A stretch of 5,290 bases of DNA from Gemmatimonadaceae bacterium (GTDB lineage: Bacteria; Gemmatimonadota; Gemmatimonadetes; Gemmatimonadales; Gemmatimonadaceae), in the NCBI GenBank assembly GCA_025451425.1, contig JANWKK010000099.1, positions 1 to 5,290 of the forward strand, written 5' to 3'. The position numbers and the translations under genes are program-made. The notes below the pieces were generated by a model. The model saw only the letters and a list, made by a program, of their open reading frames with translations. It did no database searches and was not told where the DNA came from. Of this stretch, positions 1 through 5,290 are shown piece after piece (within the stretch, counting starts at the first letter, position 1; each line of letters starts with the position of its first letter).

Positions 1-392
1 AGGACTTGCCCGACGCCAAGGAGATCCCAGCGTTTCTCAGCCTGAGCCTTCGTCAGCATGTCGCTGAGGTTCGGGCCTAACGACCAGTAGACGTCGCGCC
101 ACTGCTCGGCACCGTTGTCGCTCAGCCGATCGTAGCCTTCACGGTCCCAGCTCGAGGGCGTCGTGGCGGTGGAGGCGCCAGGGAGCGTGAACATCTGCGT
201 GTAGCGGCCGACAAAGCGCCCGTCATACTGTGGTGACGTGATGAGCCAATGCTCCATCGGCGGCAGGTACAGATTTGCCGTGACGGACTGCGGCGCATTC
301 GGATTGGTGTTGACGGCGACGTACTTGTCCATGTTGCACGCGCTCGCCGCGACCAAGGCGCCGGCAAGCACTGCGAAGTATCGAATTCTCAT
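1..392 (-). CDS. SusD/RagB-family outer-membrane lipoprotein, N-terminal part (runs off the window)
   Basis: This is the surface-exposed substrate-binding partner of a SusC-type receptor. Only the first 130 codons are in the window; the reading frame is still open at base 1. Seen: the protein begins MRIRYFAVLAGALVAASAC, a short charged start, a hydrophobic core and a lipobox (A-S-A-C) with the lipidated Cys at residue 19. Next comes NMDKYVAVNTNPNAP; the N-T-N-P-N motif just after the lipid anchor is typical of SusD-like proteins. Further on are RFVGRYTQMF (about residues 66-75) and a W/Y-rich stretch (SWDREGYDRL, EQWRDVYWSL), resembling the SusD-like_2 subgroup. It starts 46 bases after the receptor stop codon on the same strand, the usual susC-susD order, so co-transcription is likely. 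The spacer shows no strong Shine-Dalgarno sequence, only a weak CGAG followed by an A/T-rich stretch before the ATG. The ligand cannot be inferred. Confidence 0.88.
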   Translation of the reverse strand, partial: MRIRYFAVLAGALVAASACNMDKYVAVNTNPNAPQSVTANLYLPPMEHWLITSPQYDGRFVGRYTQMFTLPGASTATTPSSWDREGYDRLSDNGAEQWRDVYWSLGPNLSDMLTKAQAEKRWDLLGVGQV

Positions 393-438
393 TCGTATTT
401 ACTCGTCGAAGGGAGTCAGCGTCGCGAGTTGGCGCGCG

Positions 439-3400
439 CTAGAATCCAAGGCGGAAGCCGAAGTTGAACCCACGTGGCGCGGGGAAGTTGCCCCAGTCGA
501 CGCCAACCGCGCCCGACCCGCCGACGGCGGCGTCGTTGCCGTTAGTCATTGGATCGAGTCCCGTGTAGTTGGTGCGCAGGAACAGATCCGTACCCGTGAC
601 GAACACGCTGGCGCTCTGGAAAAAGCGCGGCGGAATCTGGTACGAGAGCGTCACATTGCGGAGCCAGATCCAGTTGATGTTGCGCTCGATGAACAGCTCC
701 TCGCTCGCACCGCTGTAATACGCCGTGTTGACCGCTGGCACGATGACGATGTTATTCGCCGTCGGATTGTTGCTGTTTTCCCTGCCGTCGCGCAGCACGC
801 CGGGGATGATACGTGGCGTGTTACGATCGAGGGTGAGCGTCGAGAGGCCGTGATCGTAGAGGAACGACTGCGTGGCATTGAAGATGTCGCCGCCACGTCG
901 GAAGTTGATCAACGCATCGAGCGTGAACGCTTTGTAGTGGAACGTATTCGTCAGGCCGACGGTCCACTTCGGCGTGCGGTCGTAGCCGGCATCGATGAAC
1001 GTACCGGAGCGAATCGGCAGGCCGGAGTTCGGGTCGATGAGGAGTTGACCGTTCTTGTTCCGCAGGTAGAAATTGCCGGTGAGGGACTCGGTGGAAAGTC
1101 CCGGCGCGGTGCCGTTGCGAACATTGCCGTAGAGCCAGGTGTCCGACACGTACGACTCCGGCAAGTTGTTAGGCAGGCTGACCGTCTGGCCATGGTGCTT
1201 GTCGAAGTTGGCCTGGATGTCCCAGGAGAACTTCGATTGCTGGATCGGAGTGCCGCGGAGAACCAGCTCGAGACCGTGATTCTCCGTCACGGCGCCATTC
1301 AGATTGAACAGGATGAAGCCCGTGGCGTAGCTCTCACGAATGTTCTGAACGATCTGATTCGTCGTTTTGCTGCGGTAATACGTCGCGTCGACGCCAAGGC
1401 GGTCCTTGAACCAGCTGAGCTCCGTCCCCAACTCGGTCTCCTTCTTGAACTCCGGCTCCAGGTTCGGATTCGGACCGGTGAACCCATACATGTAGCCGCC
1501 GTACGACGTTGGCGCGAACTGGAGCGACGGCCGGTCGGAGTATGGAAGCGCGTCGCGACCAGCCTCGGCGTACGCAGCGCGCACGCGGCCCGCTGTGAAC
1601 CAGCGCTGAAGCGATGGAAACGCATCGGTGAAGACGAAGCTTCCGTTGACGCCGGGATAGAAGAACGAGTGGTGCGCGACCGGGATCGTCGACGTGATGT
1701 CGTTGCGCCCCGTGACGTTGACATACAGGTAGTGATTGAAGTCGAGCGTCCCCTGTCCGTAAAACCCGATCAGGCGTCGCCGGTTGTCCGTCGTGGCGCT
1801 GAAGCGAGTCGACGTGTTGTTGATCGAGACGAAGTTCGGGTCGAGATATCCCCGCCCCGTGAGCGCATCGACGTTGTCATCCTGATCCTCGATCGTGTTA
1901 CCGACGAATCCGCTGAGTGAAAAGTGATCGCGGATGGTGTATGGATTGATATTGAGCGTCGTCTGCGAGGTGAGATTTCGCCGTACGTCCGCCGCCTGAT
2001 CGAGAATGCCGGCCGACGTCACGATGGCGTTATAGCCGAGAACACTCCCCGGGTCGCGATCGAGCAGGACCTGATTCGTGTTGTAGTCCGCTCCGACCTG
2101 CGTTGTCAGACTGCCCCACGACACCGGCGTGAACGTGAACTTCAAGTTCGTCAGAAAGCGGTTGTTCGTGGTGTTGTTTCTGTTCTTGTACACATTGTAG
2201 TACGGATTATCGATCTCCGATCCAGCGGCGAGGTTCAGCAGCTGACGCCGTTGTCCGGCCGCCGAGAGATAATCCGCGGCGTTGTCATTGACGGGCCACT
2301 CCAGGAGTCCAACGAGCGGTCCGTCATCGCCTTTGAAGGGCTGCTTGTTCACCGCGTTCGAGTAGAGCATCGACAGATCGGCCGACAGCCATTTGGTCAC
2401 CTGTCCGGTAGATGCGCCCGTGACATTGACGCGGTCGTACGACGAATTGGGCACGACACCGGTGTTGCGGTCGAGGCCTGCTGCAATGCGATAGGTGAGG
2501 CGGCCATCCGGTGCACCGCCGCTGAACGCCAGGTTGTGGGTCTGTGTGAAGCCAGTCTGGAAGAAGTTCCCGATGTTGTCGTAGAACTGCGTGTTGGCCG
2601 GGTATGGAGCACCGAAGTACTGATACCCAGCGCCGCCGAAGCCGGCGACGGCGGTTGCACCGCTCAGTTGGTACACCTGCTGAATATCAGGTGACTTCCG
2701 GACGCTTTCGACCCGCAAGCTGTTGCTGTACGTGAGCGACTGTGTGCCCGGACGGCCACGCTTCGTCGTGATGACGACCGCGCCGTTCGCGGCGTCGATG
2801 CCGTAGAGCGCCGCCGCCTCAGGGCCTTTGAGCACCGTGATCGACTCGATGTCGTTCGGGTCGATGTCGGCGGCGCGATTGGTGAAGTCCACGCCGCGGT
2901 TGCTGAACGCCGTGGCCGACCCGGGCTGGTCCGAGCCGAGGACGCCGGTGTTCATCGTGCTGTTGTCCATCGGCAACCCGTCGAGGACGAACAGCGGCTG
3001 GTTGCTGCTGCTGATCGAGCTGATGCCGCGAATCGTGATCGACGACGAAGAGCCGGGCGTGCCGGAGGTGGCGTTGACCTGCACGCCCGCGACGCGTCCC
3101 TCGAGCGAATTGACGAAGTTGTCGCGCTGCGCTTCGACGATCTGCTGGCCGCCGACCGTCTGTTGGGCAGCGCCGATCGTGCGTACCTGCGCCTGCTGAC
3201 CGAGTGCGGTCACGACGACGGCGTCGAGGCTCGTGGCAACGTGGTTCATCCGCACGTCGATGACATCCGCGGCGCCGACGACGCGCTCTTCCGGCGCCGT
3301 GCCGATATAGCGGAATTGCAGTGTCTGTCCGACATCGGCGCGAATCGTGTAACTGCCTTGCGTGTTGGTGCTAGTACCGATGCGTGTGCCTTTGACGATC

Positions 3401-3531
3401 ACCTGCGCGCCCGGAAGCGGGTTGCCGCCCTCCGCGGTCACTCTGCCGGTGATTGTCTTCTGCTGCGCATGAGCTGGTGCGGCGATGAGGAATATCCCCA
3501 TCAACGCCGCGAGGGCCACACTCTTTTTCAT
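439..3531 (-). CDS. SusC/RagA-family TonB-linked outer-membrane receptor
   Basis: This is the outer-membrane barrel of a SusCD importer, expected to take up oligosaccharides, peptides or similar compounds using TonB-ExbBD energy. It is 1030 residues long, normal for the family. Seen, in order: a signal peptide MKKSVALAALMGIFLIAAPAHA cleaved before QQ (residue 23); a carboxypeptidase-regulatory-like beta domain (about 25-107, containing TITGRV, PLPGAQV and GSYTIRA); the linker LDAVVVTALG (102-111), matching the TonB-box-like LDEVVV hinge; a plug domain (about 115-260) with SLEGRVAGVQV, ITIRGISSI, PLFVLDGLPMDN, DIESITVLKGPEAAALYG and ANGAVVITTKRG; then a long beta-barrel ending in typical SusC signatures (WLRNVTLSY near 956-964, TNYTGLDP near 987-994) and a terminal aromatic (FRLGF). 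I chose the ATG at 3531 because it directly begins the signal peptide. An in-frame GTG at 3549 would add six residues (MTRTPA) before it. Neither start has a clear ribosome binding site. Stop is TAG. No frameshift is seen. Confidence 0.95.
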   Translation of the reverse strand: MKKSVALAALMGIFLIAAPAHAQQKTITGRVTAEGGNPLPGAQVIVKGTRIGTSTNTQGSYTIRADVGQTLQFRYIGTAPEERVVGAADVIDVRMNHVATSLDAVVVTALGQQAQVRTIGAAQQTVGGQQIVEAQRDNFVNSLEGRVAGVQVNATSGTPGSSSSITIRGISSISSSNQPLFVLDGLPMDNSTMNTGVLGSDQPGSATAFSNRGVDFTNRAADIDPNDIESITVLKGPEAAALYGIDAANGAVVITTKRGRPGTQSLTYSNSLRVESVRKSPDIQQVYQLSGATAVAGFGGAGYQYFGAPYPANTQFYDNIGNFFQTGFTQTHNLAFSGGAPDGRLTYRIAAGLDRNTGVVPNSSYDRVNVTGASTGQVTKWLSADLSMLYSNAVNKQPFKGDDGPLVGLLEWPVNDNAADYLSAAGQRRQLLNLAAGSEIDNPYYNVYKNRNNTTNNRFLTNLKFTFTPVSWGSLTTQVGADYNTNQVLLDRDPGSVLGYNAIVTSAGILDQAADVRRNLTSQTTLNINPYTIRDHFSLSGFVGNTIEDQDDNVDALTGRGYLDPNFVSINNTSTRFSATTDNRRRLIGFYGQGTLDFNHYLYVNVTGRNDITSTIPVAHHSFFYPGVNGSFVFTDAFPSLQRWFTAGRVRAAYAEAGRDALPYSDRPSLQFAPTSYGGYMYGFTGPNPNLEPEFKKETELGTELSWFKDRLGVDATYYRSKTTNQIVQNIRESYATGFILFNLNGAVTENHGLELVLRGTPIQQSKFSWDIQANFDKHHGQTVSLPNNLPESYVSDTWLYGNVRNGTAPGLSTESLTGNFYLRNKNGQLLIDPNSGLPIRSGTFIDAGYDRTPKWTVGLTNTFHYKAFTLDALINFRRGGDIFNATQSFLYDHGLSTLTLDRNTPRIIPGVLRDGRENSNNPTANNIVIVPAVNTAYYSGASEELFIERNINWIWLRNVTLSYQIPPRFFQSASVFVTGTDLFLRTNYTGLDPMTNGNDAAVGGSGAVGVDWGNFPAPRGFNFGFRLGF

Positions 3532-3627
3532 GGCGGGGGTACGGGTCACGGTGAACGCTGAGCGCCAACGAGCGGAAGTCCGCTAGGATTACCCGTTAGG
3601 CGCCGCTCTGTGAGTTCTGCCGCGCGA

Positions 3628-3664
3628 CGATATGAGCGCGACACGTGCTCTCGATATGAGCGCG
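3628..3664. repeat. Tandem 13-bp direct repeat flanking a CACGTG palindrome, upstream of the receptor gene
   Basis: The 13-mer CGATATGAGCGCG (plus-strand reading) occurs perfectly at 3628-3640 and 3652-3664, a 24-base period. The 11-base spacer holds the 6-bp palindrome CACGTG at 3642-3647. The block lies about 97 bases upstream of the receptor ATG and just downstream, in the sense of transcription, of a possible -10 box. The repeat is seen directly; a role as a regulator-binding site or operator for the susCD operon is inference from position and symmetry. Confidence 0.5.
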
Positions 3665-3672
3665 GCGGGAAA

Positions 3673-3678
3673 ACTATA
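3673..3678 (-). promoter_or_regulatory. Possible -10 box for the susC-susD operon
   Basis: On the minus strand this reads TATAGT, five of six matches to the sigma-70 -10 consensus, in the gap between the acyltransferase stop and the receptor start. No good -35 hexamer lies 16-18 bases upstream (the best is CTGGAC). The overlapping TAGTTTTC is one base off the Bacteroidota TAnnTTTG box, but no TTTG was found at the matching upstream distance. If used, it gives a leader of roughly 130 bases that begins at the direct-repeat block. A weak call. Confidence 0.22.
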
Positions 3679-3719
3679 GACGGTCCATACGTTCGTCCAG
3701 CAGGCGTTTTAGTACAATC

Positions 3720-5138
3720 TCACGGAGCTTTGGGCGCCGTGTGGGGACCCGCGAGATCCGGCGCCGCAAACTCGCCCGTTGGACGCGTCTCGCGGGCTCG
3801 CACGGCAGCCTCGTAGGGCCCGAGTAGATGCGCGATGCTGTTCGCGTAATACCGAACGAGCTCCCGGTTCCGTGGCATGAGCGCGTATCCGTCTCCCGTC
3901 TCGAGCAACACTCGGCGCATGCGCAGCATTCGCCAGGCACGGTCCCACGTCGCCGTTATGTCTCGATCGGCCCGGATAACTCGCCCGTTGAGCTCGACGA
4001 GCACCGCGCGCATGTCTGTCATTCGATCGAGAAGGAGCGATCGCGGAATGAACTCTCGATCGATACTCGCGATCGCCGCACACGCTAGCGGCACGGGCGT
4101 CACCGGGACCAATTGCCCGATGTGCACCATAATTGTGTCGCAGAGCGCCTGCACGCGCCCAAGCCGATCGGCCCGCGGCAAATCGAAGAGGCTCGCCTCA
4201 CGCGCGAACCACTCGTCAAGCGCGATCGGCGCGCCGACCGTAACCGCAGCTAGTCCATAGCGCTTCCATCGCCGCGTGACGAGTCGCGCCGAATTCCACC
4301 AGAGATAGTGTATCACCTCGCGCAGCTGCTTGAGTTTCGCTGTGTGTGGGTGTCCATCAGCCGTGGCCATTTCGCGCAACAACGTGCGATCCTCGAGAAC
4401 CCGATCATAGTTGACCGCAACGGGCACGATGTACAATCGCGATCGGTAGGCAGGGTCCCGCGCGATGCCGAGCACGTAGTCGAGCAAGCCAATCTTCGGT
4501 GGACGAAGTTTTCCGTCCCTCGTCAGGCCGCCTTCGAGAAATATCCCCTGTGTAACTCCCTGGCGTGTAATCAACTGGACGTATCGCTCGAGCACGGCGT
4601 GATAGAGGAGCTCCCGGTATCGCCGCCTAACAAAATAAGACCCGAACGCTTTGAAGAGATGCTCGAGCGGGAAAGCGCGCGCCCATTCGCCGACTGCGTA
4701 CGAGATCGCCACATCCCCGGCGAGCGCGTAGCTCACGAGGACGTAGTCTGCATTCGAGCGGTGGTTCATCAAGTACACGAGCACGGCGTCGCGAGGAAGC
4801 TGCTCCTGCCTCTCACGGTCCTCGTACTCCACCGACACCTTGTAGAACAGGTTGAGCAGCCAGCCTGCCGCGCGATAGCCGAGCTGGTAGTAGGCGATGA
4901 TGTTGAAGAACGGAACGATCTCGTCGATGTATCGATCAACGATGCGCCATGCCTCGGTCTCGGTTATCCCGTGCTCGGAAGCGTGCCGCGCGACCGCGTC
5001 GCGGATCACTGAGTCGTTGAGTAATTGCTCTCTGACAAACGAGCGCCTGGCAAGCTTGTACCGATCGACGCGCGCGCCCGAACGGTGCACCGCGCGCAAT
5101 GCGAGACGGTCGAAGTAGCTCCGGATCGGGCCAGGCAT
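3720..5138 (-). CDS. plsB: PlsB-type glycerol-3-phosphate acyltransferase (short form)
   Basis: It probably transfers an acyl chain to glycerol-3-phosphate (sn-1) to give lysophosphatidic acid, the first step of phospholipid synthesis, at the inner membrane. Seen in the 472-residue protein are the four acyltransferase blocks in order: I, NHRSNADY (125-132), with catalytic His126 and Asp131; II, GSYFVRR (166-172); III, FLEGGLTRDGKLRPPKIGLL (200-219), the E-G-G form typical of PlsB rather than the PEGTRS form of PlsC; IV, IVPVAVNYDRVLE (237-249). YYANSIAHLL (430-439) matches the C-terminal GPAT region. A hydrophobic stretch at 74-104 may contact the membrane. It is much shorter than E. coli PlsB (about 800 residues), and the last 25 residues are a Pro/Ala-rich tail. 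The ATG at 5138 is preceded only by a weak TTGAG. It could act on another acyl acceptor and is often labelled generically as a 1-acylglycerol-3-phosphate acyltransferase. It is on the same strand as susC but 188 bases away, so probably a separate unit. Confidence 0.87.
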   Translation of the reverse strand: MPGPIRSYFDRLALRAVHRSGARVDRYKLARRSFVREQLLNDSVIRDAVARHASEHGITETEAWRIVDRYIDEIVPFFNIIAYYQLGYRAAGWLLNLFYKVSVEYEDRERQEQLPRDAVLVYLMNHRSNADYVLVSYALAGDVAISYAVGEWARAFPLEHLFKAFGSYFVRRRYRELLYHAVLERYVQLITRQGVTQGIFLEGGLTRDGKLRPPKIGLLDYVLGIARDPAYRSRLYIVPVAVNYDRVLEDRTLLREMATADGHPHTAKLKQLREVIHYLWWNSARLVTRRWKRYGLAAVTVGAPIALDEWFAREASLFDLPRADRLGRVQALCDTIMVHIGQLVPVTPVPLACAAIASIDREFIPRSLLLDRMTDMRAVLVELNGRVIRADRDITATWDRAWRMLRMRRVLLETGDGYALMPRNRELVRYYANSIAHLLGPYEAAVRARETRPTGEFAAPDLAGPHTAPKAP

Positions 5139-5149
5139 GTGCTCAAGTT

Positions 5150-5173
5150 GTTGACGCTATCCCTGGCGTCAAC
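5150..5173. promoter_or_regulatory. 8-bp dyad just upstream of the acyltransferase start
   Basis: GTTGACGC (5150-5157) and GCGTCAAC (5166-5173) are perfect reverse complements separated by 8 bases. The inner edge is 11 bases from the acyltransferase ATG. It could be an operator for a dimeric regulator. If transcribed, it could also be an RNA hairpin (8-bp stem, 8-nt loop) right next to the ribosome binding region. The sequence does not distinguish these, and chance remains possible. Confidence 0.35.
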
Positions 5174-5180
5174 GTGATAT

Positions 5181-5276
5181 CGTCCTGTGGGGCGAAGCAA
5201 CGAAGGATCTAGCGTCCCTTGTTAGATGTCCGCCACTAACAAGGGACGCTAGATCCTTCGCTGCGCTCAGGATGAC
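5181..5276. repeat. Long intergenic inverted repeat (REP/MITE-like palindromic element)
   Basis: The core is two perfect 25-bp complementary arms, 5201-5225 and 5236-5260, around a 10-base loop (ATGTCCGCCA). Outside the core the symmetry continues imperfectly: CGTCCTG...GCGAAGC at 5181-5197 opposes GCGCTCAGGATGAC at 5263-5276, with a few extra bases on the left. The outer motif (CTTCGCTGCGCTCAGGATGA and its complement) resembles, from memory, a dispersed palindromic repeat common between genes in several GC-rich environmental phyla. No target-site duplication, transposase or T-run is visible, so it does not look like a simple intrinsic terminator. The hairpin itself is certain; the element class is inferred. 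Confidence 0.7.
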
Positions 5277-5290
5277 CGCCTGGAGCTATC

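Noticed and set aside
122..367. 81-codon minus-strand open frame at the left end
   Set aside because: It is a different frame of the SusD-like gene and has an Arg/Ser-rich, low-complexity product. The true frame gives a lipoprotein signal peptide and the NTNPN motif.
238..2694. Two long plus-strand open frames in the same frame (560 and 256 codons), broken by a single stop near 1921
   Set aside because: They lie entirely opposite susD and susC. The products are rich in R, V, E and D with no recognisable domain, as expected from the complement of GC-rich codons. The minus-strand proteins have full family signatures.
2828..3561. Plus-strand open frames opposite the 5' part of the receptor gene
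   Set aside because: These are shadows of the plug and signal-peptide coding region, with low-complexity composition and no motifs.
3571..3584. Short palindrome AGCGGAAGTCCGCT upstream of the receptor start, considered as a terminator
   Set aside because: It has a stem of only 5-6 bp with almost no loop, and no T-run follows on either strand.
3679..3719. Search for an intrinsic terminator after the acyltransferase stop codon
   Set aside because: Only a 4-bp complementarity (GACG/CGTC) is present and no T-rich tail follows, so no terminator is called. Read-through toward susC cannot be excluded.
4308..5012. 234-codon plus-strand open frame opposite the acyltransferase
   Set aside because: It is antisense to all the catalytic blocks of the acyltransferase, has no family resemblance, and is explained by codon bias.
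5151..5180. Possible rightward promoter: TTGACG followed at 18 bases by TGATAT
   Set aside because: The -10 match is poor and no gene starts to the right within the window. The TTGACG is part of the dyad near the acyltransferase start.
1..5290. CRISPR arrays, tRNA or rRNA genes, insertion sequences
   Set aside because: No spaced multi-copy repeats, no cloverleaf-like sequence, no rRNA-like sequence and no transposase reading frame were seen on either strand.

Overview
The window holds three genes, all on the minus strand, packed with little spacing. Read in the direction of transcription (right to left) they are: a PlsB-type acyltransferase (5138-3720), a SusC/RagA-type TonB-dependent outer-membrane receptor (3531-439), and the N-terminal part of a SusD/RagB-type lipoprotein (392 down to the window edge).

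Organism: SusC/SusD pairs are typical of Bacteroidota but are also abundant in Gemmatimonadota and some relatives. The GC-rich composition, with G/C-rich third codon positions, argues against a typical Bacteroidota genome. I favour a Gemmatimonadota-like, outer-membrane-bearing environmental bacterium. This is an inference from gene content and composition; the window has no rRNA or other phylogenetic marker.

Layout: 1-392 is the SusD-like lipoprotein, whose C-terminus lies outside the window. 393-438 is a 46-base spacer. 439-3531 is the full-length SusC-like receptor. 3532-3719 is a 188-base intergenic region with a 13-bp direct repeat flanking a CACGTG palindrome and a possible -10 box. 3720-5138 is the acyltransferase. 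5139-5290 holds an 8-bp dyad next to the acyltransferase start and, further out, a long, nearly perfect inverted repeat whose outer ends resemble a dispersed intergenic repeat.

Function: SusC and SusD together should form a two-part nutrient importer, with SusD as the surface lid over the SusC barrel, powered by TonB. No degradative enzyme or regulator lies in the window, so the substrate cannot be named. The acyltransferase probably makes lysophosphatidic acid for phospholipid synthesis and is probably functionally unrelated to the importer. I found no convincing undescribed system. The non-coding repeats are the parts most worth a second look.
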